DNA of 64,000 bases from Rhizobium laguerreae. Lineage in GTDB: Bacteria > Pseudomonadota > Alphaproteobacteria > Rhizobiales > Rhizobiaceae. The DNA is taken from NCBI RefSeq assembly GCF_002008165.1, contig NZ_MRDM01000002.1:372001-436000 (forward strand). Direction: 5' to 3'. The notes under the pieces were generated by a model. The model saw nothing but the letters and a program-made list of their open reading frames with translations. It searched no databases and was not told the DNA's origin. The position numbers and the translations under genes are program-made. Shown piece by piece: positions 44,001 to 52,405 of the stretch. Every line of letters starts with the position of its first letter. Position 1 is the stretch's first letter.

Positions 44001-44996
44001 ATGCTGACCAAGACCGCATCACCGACGACGATCACGCTCTGGAATGGCCGCGAAATTCCGCGCCTCGGTATGGGATGCTGGGCGATCGGCGGTCCCTTCT
44101 TCGCCGGCGACACGCCGCTCGGCTGGGGCGATGTCGACGACGATGAATCCGTGGAAGCGATCCACCGTGCCATCGAACTCGGCATCCGCTTCTTCGACAC
44201 GGCCTCGAACTACGGCGCCGGCCACTCGGAGGAGGTGCTCGGCCGGGCGATCGGCAATCGCGACGATATTGTCATCGCCACCAAGTTCGGCTTCGCCACC
44301 GACCCGGAAACCAAGCAGGCAACCGGCGCCTTCGCCGATGAGGCCTTCATCCGCCGTTCGGTCGAGACCTCGCTGCGCCGCCTCAAGCGCGATCGCCTCG
44401 ATCTCCTGCAGTTCCACCTCAATGATTTTCCGCTTGAACAGTCGGATGCCGTCTTCGATACGCTGGAGGCGCTGCGCGCCGAAGGCAAGATCGATGCGTT
44501 CGGCTGGAGCACCGATTTTCCCGATCGTGCCGCCCGTCATGTCGGCCGCCAGGGCTACGTCTCGATCCAGCATACGATGAACGTTTTCGAACCGGTGCCG
44601 GAGATGATCTCGGTGATCGAGGGGAAGGGTCTGATCTCCATCAATCGCGGTCCGCTGGCGATGGGACTGCTGACCGGCAAGTTCACCGCCGACAAGGCGG
44701 TGGGCGCCAAGGATGTCCGTGGGGCGGCCCTTGACTGGATGGTCTATTTCAAGGACGGGCGCATGGCCCCGGAATTCGCCGCAAGGCTCGATGCCGTCCG
44801 CGATCTCCTGACGTCAGGCGGCCGCACACTGACGCAGGGCGCGCTTGCCTGGCTCTGGGCACGCTCGCCGCGCACCCTTCCCATTCCGGGGTTCCGCACC
44901 GTCGCCCAGGTGGAGGAAAATGCCGGCGCGCTGGAGAAGGGACCGCTTTCGGCCGATGTGATGGCGGGCATCGATGCCGCACTCGCGCGCGTATAA
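44001..44996 (+). CDS. aldo/keto reductase
   Basis: 331 residues. Catalytic residues are visible in FFDTASNYGAGHSEEVLGRA (Asp, Tyr), VIATKFGFATDPET (Lys) and DLLQFHLNDFPLEQ (His). The NADPH site is in the C-terminal SINRGPLAMGLLTGKF and IPGFRTVAQVEENAGAL. Substrate is not determined. A strong AAGGAGGATCTC precedes the ATG at 44001. Confidence 0.93.
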   Translation: MLTKTASPTTITLWNGREIPRLGMGCWAIGGPFFAGDTPLGWGDVDDDESVEAIHRAIELGIRFFDTASNYGAGHSEEVLGRAIGNRDDIVIATKFGFATDPETKQATGAFADEAFIRRSVETSLRRLKRDRLDLLQFHLNDFPLEQSDAVFDTLEALRAEGKIDAFGWSTDFPDRAARHVGRQGYVSIQHTMNVFEPVPEMISVIEGKGLISINRGPLAMGLLTGKFTADKAVGAKDVRGAALDWMVYFKDGRMAPEFAARLDAVRDLLTSGGRTLTQGALAWLWARSPRTLPIPGFRTVAQVEENAGALEKGPLSADVMAGIDAALARV

Positions 44997-45000
44997 CGTT

Positions 45001-45103
45001 TCTAGAGCGGTTCAGCTTTTCACGGAAGCACAGAGCCGCTCTAACTCTTTGTTTTTACGCAATTCCGAACGGAAAACCGCTTCGCCCTTTTCCTGGAATT
45101 GCT
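45001..45103. repeat. complete family A repeat, inverted copy
   Basis: TCTAGAGCGGTTCAGC and GAGCCGCTCTAACTC form the right half, GTTTTTACGCAATTCCG and TTTCCTGGAATTGC the left. It fills the whole gap between the convergent aldo/keto reductase and MOSC genes and ends at the MOSC stop codon, where it may act as the transcription end for both. Confidence 0.88.
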
Positions 45104-45961
45104 TTATGCTGCGACGCGACGCTTGAGCGCCCAGCCTTCCGGCCTCTCTGCAACGATGCGGACGGTGTCACCGATCGTGATCCTGCCGCTGCCGCGCGGC
45201 GTGACGTTCCAGCCGAAGAGCGGGCCTGGCACGCGCCGATCGGCCGACATACGGAGGCGACCCATGGCCGGCATCGGGCTTGGTCCCTCGCGCGACCCGG
45301 TCAGTTGGTCCTGGGTCGTCATGATGCAGCGGGAGCAGGGTTTGACGAGATCGAAGCGGATGCCGGCGATCTCGATTGCCGCCCAGCGGTCCTCCGGCCA
45401 GGCCTCCTCGGTATCGATGACGATGTTCGGACGGAAGCGTTCCATGCCGACACTACCTTCGCCATGGGCGGCGAGATCGGCATTCAATGCCTTCAGCGAG
45501 CCGGTCGTCGTCACCAGGATCTGGTAGCCGTCGGTAAAGGTGACGGGCGTGGCTTCGCCGGCCCATTCGGCATTCGCCGTCCGCCGTGCCTGCCCGTCGA
45601 AGAAGACCAGGCGCACCTCGCGGCCAAGCCATTCCGAAAGCTGCCGGTTGCTCTCCGGATCGGCGACGGCCGCGTTGACGGCAGATTTCCACACGATCAC
45701 ATCCATGCGGGCTTCAGGCTGAGGCGGTGGTACCGATATGTCCGTTTTCCCCTGCATCAGCAGCCGAAAGGCACTCGCTTCCGGTCGTACCTCGATGCGT
45801 GCGAGGTCGGGCAACTCGCGCTGGGTGATGAAGTGCCCCTGCGCATCGGTGATCATCGCCCGCCGGTCGCCTGGAAGCCCATAGGCGTCGATGTCGGCGG
45901 CGGGCAGCGCAATGCCACGGGCGCTCTTGAGCGGATAGATGAAGAGGTCGCTGACAAGCAT
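45104..45961 (-). CDS. MOSC-domain protein (mARC-like)
   Basis: 285 residues. The N-terminal beta-barrel (LFIYPLKSARGIALPAADID) and a C-terminal MOSC domain are present; the Mo-ligating cysteine fits in KPCSRCIMTTQDQLTGS near residue 210. Related enzymes (YcbX, mARC) bind molybdenum cofactor and reduce N-hydroxylated compounds. It is 9 bp downstream of the HD-domain gene and co-directional, so co-transcribed. Confidence 0.9.
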   Translation of the reverse strand: MLVSDLFIYPLKSARGIALPAADIDAYGLPGDRRAMITDAQGHFITQRELPDLARIEVRPEASAFRLLMQGKTDISVPPPQPEARMDVIVWKSAVNAAVADPESNRQLSEWLGREVRLVFFDGQARRTANAEWAGEATPVTFTDGYQILVTTTGSLKALNADLAAHGEGSVGMERFRPNIVIDTEEAWPEDRWAAIEIAGIRFDLVKPCSRCIMTTQDQLTGSREGPSPMPAMGRLRMSADRRVPGPLFGWNVTPRGSGRITIGDTVRIVAERPEGWALKRRVAA

Positions 45962-45970
45962 GCCGTTCTC

Positions 45971-46615
45971 CTAGATTTCGTCCATGAATTCCGAGAGAAA
46001 ATCGCGCAAGCTCTTGTCACGCGCGGCCGCCAGCCTGCGGCCGGTCTCGGTCTGGAATCCTTCCGCCAGTTTGAACAGCTTCGTCTGGAAATGGTCAATG
46101 GCATAACGCTTGTCATCGAGCGGGCGGTCTGCCGCTGCCGGGTCGAACGGATCGTAGAGCCCGGATCCCAGTCGCCCGGCGATATAGAAGCAGCGGGCGA
46201 CGCCGATCATGCCGATCGCGTCCAGCCGGTCGGCATCCTGCAGGATCTTCGCCTCCAGCGTCTGCGGCGCCACCCCGGCCGAGAAACTATGCGCGGTGAT
46301 TGCGTGGGCCGCGGCCTCGATATCCGCGCCGCTCCAGCCAAGTTCCGCCAGGATCGCCGATGCCTTCTCGGCCGCCAAAGCCGATGCTTTTGCCCGCTGC
46401 GGCGAATTCTTCTCGATGGCGACGCAGTCGTGCAGCAGCACGGAAGCAACAAGAACCCGCCCGTCGCCGCCTTCTCCCGCATGGATGCGCATGGCATTCC
46501 TGAAAACGCGCAGGATATGGGCAAGGTCGTGCGAGCCGTCGTCGCCGTCGGCCGCATGCGCAATCAGCGCTGCGGCAAGCGTTTCGTGTGGGGAGAACGC
46601 TTCAGCCGCGAACAT
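45971..46615 (-). CDS. HD-domain phosphohydrolase
   Basis: 214 residues. SHDLAHILRVFRNAMRIHAG and LLHDCVAIEKNSP supply the His and the HD pair; KILQDADRLDAIGMIGVARC completes the metal site. It belongs to the YedJ-like group of HD hydrolases with probable nucleotide substrates. The ATG at 46615 follows AGGTGGCGCT; a TTG start farther upstream is less likely. Co-directional with the MOSC gene. Confidence 0.88.
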   Translation of the reverse strand: MFAAEAFSPHETLAAALIAHAADGDDGSHDLAHILRVFRNAMRIHAGEGGDGRVLVASVLLHDCVAIEKNSPQRAKASALAAEKASAILAELGWSGADIEAAAHAITAHSFSAGVAPQTLEAKILQDADRLDAIGMIGVARCFYIAGRLGSGLYDPFDPAAADRPLDDKRYAIDHFQTKLFKLAEGFQTETGRRLAAARDKSLRDFLSEFMDEI

Positions 46616-46730
46616 AGCGCCACCTGTCATGAGGAAGATCGTTTCCGCCGATAGCGCATCGGCGCGGTATTGAATGCGGGTGATAAAAGGATGCGACAAC
46701 GAAGATCTCAGGAATCGCAGCCGATTTTCT

Positions 46731-46850
46731 AGAGCATGATGCCGAAAAGTGTGAGCGGTTTTCGGGCGACATCATGCTCTAACTATATATTGTAGAATAG
46801 GATTCAGATTTTAGGCCGACCCGGCCTGAAATCATCCTATTCTAACGGCT
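46731..46850. repeat. family C double palindrome
   Basis: AGAGCATGATG...CATCATGCTCT is the first palindrome with the AAAAGTGTGAGCGGTTTT core shared with families A and B. TAGAATAGGAT (46793) and ATCCTATTCTA (46834) bound a second with a long GATTTTAGGCCG/CGGCCTGAAATC stem. It lies just downstream of the minus-strand GGDEF-EAL gene. Confidence 0.85.
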
Positions 46851-46879
46851 TGCCGTGCGAGTCGCAATCGAGGGTGATC

Positions 46880-48784
46880 TCACCGCTTGGCTTTGGGAAG
46901 ACGCGTCACGCCGCCGTTTTTCGGCGGCAGGGAGAGAAGATGAGGCACCTCACGCGCCGGTCTCGGCGGGCTGATGTGATAGCCCTGGATCTCGTCGCAT
47001 TCCTCGCACTCGAGCAGCGCCAGCTGCTCGGCCGTCTCGACACCCTCGACGGTGACCCGCATGCCGAGCGCATCGCCGAGCAGGATGATCGCGTGCATGA
47101 TCGCATGCGCTTCCTTGTTGTCGACGATGTCGTTGACGAAGGATTTGTCGATCTTGATCTTGTCGAAGGGGAAGCTCGAGAGGTAGCTCAGTGAAGAATA
47201 GCCGGTTCCGAAATCGTCCATCGAGATGTGGATGCCGCGCTCCTTCAGCGCATGCAGGATCGGCAGCACCTCGCTCAGATTTTCCATCAGCACGCTCTCT
47301 GTGATTTCGAGTTCAAGCCGCGACGGCGACAGCGTCGCGGCGGCAAGCGCCTCGCTGACATCCCGTGTCAGGTCGCTGCTGCTGAACTGGATCGCCGAAA
47401 CGTTGACGGCGACCTTGATGCCCTCCGGCCATTGCGCTGCATCGTCGCAGGCCCGACGCAAAACCCAGCGGCCGATATCGACGACGAGGCCGACCTCTTC
47501 GGCAAGCGGAATAAAATCCATCGGCGGAACGCGGCCTCGGACCGGGTGGTTCCAGCGGATCAATGCTTCGAAGCCGCAGATGCGCCGCTGCGTGAGGTCG
47601 TAGAGCGGCTGATAATGCAGCTCGAATTCCTCTTTCTCGACGGCTGCCCTGAGATCAGCTTCCAGCGCGTGACGCAGCTGCATCTGCGCTTCCATCTCAT
47701 TGGCGAAGAAGCGCTCACGTTTGCGCCCGTCGGCCTTGGCATGCGACAGTGCCACGCCGGCATTTTTCAGCAGGATATCGGTTTCCTCGCCATCATCAGG
47801 CGCGACCGCGATGCCCATCGAGACGCTGAGCTCCACCTGTTTGTCGCCGTGGAGGAATGGTTCGGAAAGCTCTCGGCGGATCTGGTCCGCCAGCGCCGTC
47901 ACGTTCCACGGCTGCTGCCTGCCCGTCTGCAGAATGGCGAATTCGTCCGAACCGAGGCGCGACAGGATGTTTTCCGAACCGGCCGAGGCGCGGATGCGCT
48001 CAGCGACCTGCTGCAGGATCGTGTCGCCGGCCGACACGCCCATCATGTTGTTGATCGATTTGAACCGGTCGAGATTGAGGTGAACCAAGGCGATCTGCTC
48101 ATCCGGCTTTCGTTCGGCAAGCGCGGCATCCACCTGCTCGCGAAAATGGATGCGGTTGGGAAGACCTGTCAGCGGGTCGTGGTGGGCGAGAAAGGCAATG
48201 CGCTCGGCTGCCCGCCGATCCTCGGTGACATCGGCATGGATGGCGATGCTGCTGCCGTCGGAAAGGATGGTCACCATGCTCTGTATGATGCGGTCGTCGT
48301 CCATCAACCATTCGCGCCGACGGATACTGCCGCGTCTTGCGGTTGCGGAGGACTGCAGCCTGGTCCGCCTGCCGGGTTTAGCGTCGGCGTTCTCCCTGCC
48401 GCGCATTTTGGCCGTGAGATTGGCGATTGTCGCGCCCGCGGTGACATCGTCCTCCGTCAAGCCGAAGAGCTGACGGAAACGGATGTTGGAAAGCGTCAGC
48501 CGCTGGTCGGCGTCGAAGACGCTGAGACCGAGCGGCAGGTTGTTGAGAATGATTTCGAAGAGTTTTGTCTGTCCGTCGAACGCCTGACTGAGGGCCGATA
48601 TATTGCCTCTCAGTGCATGGTTTTCCCTCAGCAGCGTTTCTGCGCTTCTCTCGATTTCGTCATAGTCGCTTTCATGGACGCGATAGGTCGCGATCACCAG
48701 ATCCATCAGGCGCTGCGCATCTATCGATCCATCGTCTGAGACGGACTGAGTGCATTGCTGCCAGAAAAGCGCTTCGGCTTTCAT
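46880..48784 (-). CDS. PAS-GGDEF-EAL cyclic-di-GMP enzyme
   Basis: 634 residues. A helical start leads to a PAS-like domain (LNNLPLGLSVFDADQRLTLS), then a GGDEF domain whose active loop reads LSRLGSDEFAILQ (GSDEF), then an EAL domain with CGFEALIRWNHP, NVSAIQFSSSDL, DDFGTGYSSLSYLS and KIDKSFVNDI. The EAL site looks intact, so phosphodiesterase activity is likely; the GGDEF half may bind GTP only. No membrane segment is visible. The start is uncertain: an open frame extends another 73 codons upstream without a good Shine-Dalgarno sequence. Confidence 0.9.
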   Translation of the reverse strand: MKAEALFWQQCTQSVSDDGSIDAQRLMDLVIATYRVHESDYDEIERSAETLLRENHALRGNISALSQAFDGQTKLFEIILNNLPLGLSVFDADQRLTLSNIRFRQLFGLTEDDVTAGATIANLTAKMRGRENADAKPGRRTRLQSSATARRGSIRRREWLMDDDRIIQSMVTILSDGSSIAIHADVTEDRRAAERIAFLAHHDPLTGLPNRIHFREQVDAALAERKPDEQIALVHLNLDRFKSINNMMGVSAGDTILQQVAERIRASAGSENILSRLGSDEFAILQTGRQQPWNVTALADQIRRELSEPFLHGDKQVELSVSMGIAVAPDDGEETDILLKNAGVALSHAKADGRKRERFFANEMEAQMQLRHALEADLRAAVEKEEFELHYQPLYDLTQRRICGFEALIRWNHPVRGRVPPMDFIPLAEEVGLVVDIGRWVLRRACDDAAQWPEGIKVAVNVSAIQFSSSDLTRDVSEALAAATLSPSRLELEITESVLMENLSEVLPILHALKERGIHISMDDFGTGYSSLSYLSSFPFDKIKIDKSFVNDIVDNKEAHAIMHAIILLGDALGMRVTVEGVETAEQLALLECEECDEIQGYHISPPRPAREVPHLLSLPPKNGGVTRLPKAKR

Positions 48785-49106
48785 GTGGATGCGTCTTGCG
48801 CAGCAGCTGCCCCGGCCTCGGGCGGAGATGCCTTCGATTGACGTACGTGCATCATTACGCCGGACATGATAACCTTTCTCAGATGAACACAGAAATTGCT
48901 TCTTATAGCCGGACTGTCTGGTGGCAAAGCGTGACGCCCATTTTCTATGCCCCGAATTAATATTCGGTTGCAGTGCAACAGCGACGGGCACGTCCTCAGA
49001 CAATTGTTTTGTATGTGAAAAACCGCTGAAATATGCGGGAAATCGGGTTGGCTGGCGCTGGCGGCAGGCGACCTCGCGGCGTTCCGTTAACTTTTGTCAA
49101 TCATCG

Positions 49107-49122
49107 TTAATGAGAAGTTAAC
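49107..49122. promoter_or_regulatory. candidate CtrA box
   Basis: TTAA-TGAGAAG-TTAAC fits the alphaproteobacterial CtrA motif TTAA-N7-TTAAC. More TTAAC half-sites lie at 49087, 49151 and 49163. The cluster stands between the divergent GGDEF-EAL and EF-hand genes, about 110 bp before the EF-hand start. Confidence 0.5.
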
Positions 49123-49232
49123 AACTTATTGACGCACTGCGCAAATCAGTTTAACCACCGAGTTAACACTGATTTTCCACCTTGGTATTGCGTGCAAACA
49201 CCACCGGCAAAAGGCGGTGAATGGAGGTTTGT

Positions 49233-49574
49233 ATGACCAGCACCCCATCCGTTTCAGACACCTCATACGCATATCTGGCGACACTGTCGCGGCTCGATGC
49301 CAACGGCGATGGCGTGCTCAGCCGCGGCGAACGTGCCGCCGATGAGAAGCCCGGCATCATCAAGGAACTTCTGGAAGACGATAAGGCCAGCGACACGCAG
49401 CCGAAATTTTCCGGCAGCCTGGTTGCGCTGATGATGGACACGCGTGACAGCGGCACGGCAAGCAGCATTGCCGTTCCCTATCCACTCCAGCAGGCCGCGC
49501 CGACGACCGATAATCAGTCCGACGATCTTTACCGCAAGACCTACGGCCAGTTTGATTTCGATGCCGTCGCCTGA
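49233..49574 (+). CDS. EF-hand domain protein
   Basis: 113 residues. LSRLDANGDGVLSRGERAAD is one canonical EF-hand loop (D-x-N-x-D-G-x-L-S-x-x-E); a second weaker acidic region may lie later. No signal peptide is seen. A calcium-binding role, with unknown partner, is inferred. GGAGG is spaced seven bases from the ATG at 49233. It may be under CtrA control given the upstream box. Confidence 0.8.
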   Translation: MTSTPSVSDTSYAYLATLSRLDANGDGVLSRGERAADEKPGIIKELLEDDKASDTQPKFSGSLVALMMDTRDSGTASSIAVPYPLQQAAPTTDNQSDDLYRKTYGQFDFDAVA

Positions 49575-49600
49575 ACCGCGTCTCGATTCGGGCGATCTGC

Positions 49601-49624
49601 AAGCCGGCCGTTTGGCCGGCTTTT
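49601..49624 (+). terminator. terminator after the EF-hand gene
   Basis: AAGCCGGCC-GT-TTGGCCGGCTTTT: a nine-base-pair GC stem with a short loop and a T run, 27 bases after the stop codon. Confidence 0.88.
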
Positions 49625-49702
49625 CTCGTTCGACGGTCTCTAATCAGGAACACCTTCCGGTTTGATACGTTCAGAAGGACAACCGGACGGAAGGAGATCT
49701 CC

Positions 49703-50218
49703 ATGAAAGCCATGCGCACCATCGCCGCCTTGAGCCTGCTTGCGGTTGCATTGCCGGCAGGCGCTCAGGACAAGCAGACGGCGGTCGCCAATTTCGTCAC
49801 CAAGGACGGCAAGGAAGACGGTCGCGCGCAACTGACGGCTGCTGCCAATGGCGGTGTCCTGATCGAAGTCGAGATATCGGGACTGCCGGCGAACAAATGG
49901 GTGGCCTTCCATGTGCATGAGACCGGCCGTTGCGACGCCGCGACCCATCACGAATCGGCGGGCGGTCATTTCGATCCTGAGAAGGCGGAGCATGGCATTC
50001 TTGCCGCCAAGGGTTCGCACGCTGGCGACATGCCCAATCAATATGTCGGACAGGATGGCGTGTTGCGGGCACAGATCTTCAACGGCATGGTCACGCTCGA
50101 CGGCAAGACCGACGGCATTCGTGGCCGCGCATTGATGGTGCACGCCAATTCGGATGATTATCGGAGCCAGCCTTCGGGAGATGCCGGCGAAAGACTTTCC
50201 TGCGGCGTCGTCCAATAG
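49703..50218 (+). CDS. sodC: periplasmic Cu/Zn superoxide dismutase
   Basis: 171 residues. A signal peptide (MKAMRTIAALSLLAVALPAG) precedes the domain. Copper and zinc ligands are visible in WVAFHVHETGRC, HHESAGGHFDPEKAEHG and ALMVHANSDDY, and the disulfide cysteines in GRCD and RLSCGVVQ. It converts superoxide to peroxide in the periplasm. AAGGAG lies before the ATG. Confidence 0.95.
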   Translation: MKAMRTIAALSLLAVALPAGAQDKQTAVANFVTKDGKEDGRAQLTAAANGGVLIEVEISGLPANKWVAFHVHETGRCDAATHHESAGGHFDPEKAEHGILAAKGSHAGDMPNQYVGQDGVLRAQIFNGMVTLDGKTDGIRGRALMVHANSDDYRSQPSGDAGERLSCGVVQ

Positions 50219-50228
50219 CTTCGGCACA

Positions 50229-50290
50229 AGTCCTTTAATCGGGATCGATTGAGGGACAAAGCCATGCAGTAATTCAACCTGTGCACAGCG
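50229..50290. repeat. family D repeat, inverted copy
   Basis: TCCTTTAATCGGGATCGATTGAGGGAC, then AAAGCCATGCAGTAATTCAAC and GTGCACAGCG, is the reverse complement of the layout at 19108-19168 with about 15 percent differences. It lies between the convergent sodC and mscS-like genes. Confidence 0.7.
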
Positions 50291-50326
50291 CCGCTGGTCT
50301 TAAAAGATCCGCGGCGCCGCAATGTC

Positions 50327-51211
50327 TCACTGTCGCGTCTGCGTCGGCTTTTCGGCGGTTGCCTTGCCGTTGGACTTTTTTGGTGGCGCGGCATCTGAAG
50401 CATCCGCATCAGCGACCGGTTTCTTGTCGAAGGCGAGTTTCACGCGCTTTACCATGTCACGGCTGACCAGCCACCAATCACCGGTCTTTGCCCAATAGCG
50501 CAGCGTTACGGAGATCGCGCCGTCGCCGAGGCTGTCGATGAAGACACTCGGTGCCGGCGACGTCAGCACTCTGGAATCGGCTCTGGCAAGGCCCATCAGC
50601 CTCTCCATCGCCAGATCGATGTCATCCTCATGGGCGACGCTGATTTTCAGCTCTTCACGCCGCGTGGGCTCGCGGCTGAAATTGGTAATCGGCGTGTTCC
50701 AGAGCGTCGAATTCGGCGCCAAGCGGTAGAGCCCGTCGCCAGTCCTGAGTTCGGTCGCAAACAGTCCGATTTCGCGCACCGTACCGGCCACGCTGCTGGT
50801 CTCGATATATTCGCCAACGCGGAACGGTCTGAGGATCAGCAACATGATACCGGCCGCGATATTCTGCAGCGTCCCTTGCAGCGCCAGCCCGATCGCCAGG
50901 CCGGCTGCGCCGAGCGCCGCGATGATCGAGGCGGTCTGAACGCCGAATTGGCCGAGCACGGTGATGAACACCAGGATCAGCAGCGCATAGCGCACGACAT
51001 TGGTGAAGAAGCGTGCCAACGTCTCGTCGATGCCGTGGATGCGCGACAAGCCCTCATAAGCCCAGCGGCTGACGAAGCCGGCGAGCGTCCAGCCGATGAC
51101 CAGCAGGATTAACGCCCCCAGGATTGAGAAGGAATATTGGACTGCGAGCGCGCTTGCTTGGCTGAGTGCCGTGCGGGTGGCGAGGAAGACGTCGGCTGCT
51201 TGTTGTTCCAT
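50327..51211 (-). CDS. MscS-type mechanosensitive channel
   Basis: 294 residues. Three helices in the first 125 residues end in the pore helix region (ASIIAALGAAGLAIGLALQG), followed by NIAAGIMLLILRPFRVGEYI and the beta domain (GTVREIGLFATELRTGDGLY). It releases solutes on osmotic downshock. The C-terminal tail is lysine-rich and low in complexity. A single gene, convergent with sodC. Confidence 0.93.
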   Translation of the reverse strand: MEQQAADVFLATRTALSQASALAVQYSFSILGALILLVIGWTLAGFVSRWAYEGLSRIHGIDETLARFFTNVVRYALLILVFITVLGQFGVQTASIIAALGAAGLAIGLALQGTLQNIAAGIMLLILRPFRVGEYIETSSVAGTVREIGLFATELRTGDGLYRLAPNSTLWNTPITNFSREPTRREELKISVAHEDDIDLAMERLMGLARADSRVLTSPAPSVFIDSLGDGAISVTLRYWAKTGDWWLVSRDMVKRVKLAFDKKPVADADASDAAPPKKSNGKATAEKPTQTRQ

Positions 51212-51269
51212 GATCAGGCTCTGTCGATTGTTCGTGGTCGGGGCCTAGATGGAGCGGCCGGCGGCAGCG

Positions 51270-51800
51270 TCAACCGCAGGCGGCGTCTCGGATCGCAAGC
51301 ACGAAGGGCGCATTGCCGTCGGCATCGGCACCGCGTCCGATTGCCCGCACCGCCGCGACCAGCCGGCCGCTGCGGCCGAGCAGCGCGTCACCGATCTCGA
51401 TCAGCCGGGCATTCGGCGTCGCGAAGGGCGAGGCGGCCCGCAGCCGGCGGGCAAGCGTTTCCTCGCTCTGATCGGGTGCCAGCGACAGCGCGGCAATGAG
51501 CGCTGCGGCCGGCGATCGCGACACGCCCATCCAGCAATGGATGAGCAGCGGCGTCTCCTGCCGCCATGAAGCGGCAAAGTCGATAATCCCCTGCACATGC
51601 GTCTCGTCAGGCGCCACGAGATCGCCGGTGCCCTTGAAGACGATATCGTTCATAGCAAGTGTCAGATGGCGCTCGGCCGCGATCACGCCCGGCCGGTGAA
51701 AGGCCTGCTCCTTGGCGATCAGGCTGATCATGTCGCGCGCCTTGTGGCGCACCGCCATTTCCGCGATGCGCGACAGCGGCGAGACGACGATGAAGGTCAC
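51270..51800 (-). CDS. tyrosine/dual-specificity-like protein phosphatase
   Basis: 176 residues. The P-loop LLIHCWMGVSRSPAAALI near residue 85 gives the Cx5R active site of PTP-like phosphatases, but the general acid loop is not obvious. The start is GTG at 51798-51800, overlapping the stop of the HD gene by four bases (GTGA), which fixes it. It is the third gene of the ygfZ-HD-phosphatase operon. Substrate unknown. Confidence 0.85.
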   Translation of the reverse strand: MTFIVVSPLSRIAEMAVRHKARDMISLIAKEQAFHRPGVIAAERHLTLAMNDIVFKGTGDLVAPDETHVQGIIDFAASWRQETPLLIHCWMGVSRSPAAALIAALSLAPDQSEETLARRLRAASPFATPNARLIEIGDALLGRSGRLVAAVRAIGRGADADGNAPFVLAIRDAACG

Positions 51801-52405
51801 GATACCATCTCCCGTTCGACCTCGATCGCCGCAAAGCGCTCGCAAAACAACCGCTGCGCTTCGACCGCCGGCAGGGGCTCGATCATCAGCATGTCCTTGC
51901 TGATTCCGCGTGGCTGGCCGAAGAATTTCTGTGCCTCGGCGGGTGTGAAACCGGCCAGCACGGTCGCCTCGAAATAAGCGGCGATCGTGTCGGCCTTCTT
52001 GATCCGGTCCTTGAGATCGCGCGAGGGATGCGGCGGCAGGCCGAAGCGCAGGTGCACGGCGGCCTCCAGCCGCTTTTCCACCGTCTTGTAGCCGCCGCCG
52101 ACCACCGATTTGAACGGCGAGATCATGTCGCCGATCACATATTCGGGTGCATCGTGCAGCAGCGCCATCAGGCATTCCTGCGGCCGCGCATCGTTGAAGC
52201 GACGGAAGATATCCTCGACGACGAGACTGTGCTGGGCCACCGAAAAAGCATGATCGCCTGAGGTCTGGCCGTTCCAGCGGGCCACGCGCGCAAGCCCGTG
52301 AGCGATGTCGATGAGTTCGACGTCGAGCGGCGAGGGGTCCAGCAGGTCGAGCCTGCGCCCGGACAGCATGCGTTGCCAGGCACGCGGAGCTTTCGTCGTT
52401 GTCAC
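51797..52405 (-). CDS. HD-domain hydrolase (YfbR-like nucleotidase)
   Basis: 202 residues. HAFSVAQHSLVVEDIF, ALLHDAPEYVIGDMISPFKS and DRIKKADTIAAYFEA match the YfbR group of HD proteins, which remove phosphate from deoxynucleotide monophosphates. The GTG at 52403-52405 overlaps the ygfZ stop codon (GTGA) and replaces an apparent ATG in longer frames. Second in its operon. Confidence 0.87.
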   Translation of the reverse strand: MTTTKAPRAWQRMLSGRRLDLLDPSPLDVELIDIAHGLARVARWNGQTSGDHAFSVAQHSLVVEDIFRRFNDARPQECLMALLHDAPEYVIGDMISPFKSVVGGGYKTVEKRLEAAVHLRFGLPPHPSRDLKDRIKKADTIAAYFEATVLAGFTPAEAQKFFGQPRGISKDMLMIEPLPAVEAQRLFCERFAAIEVEREMVS

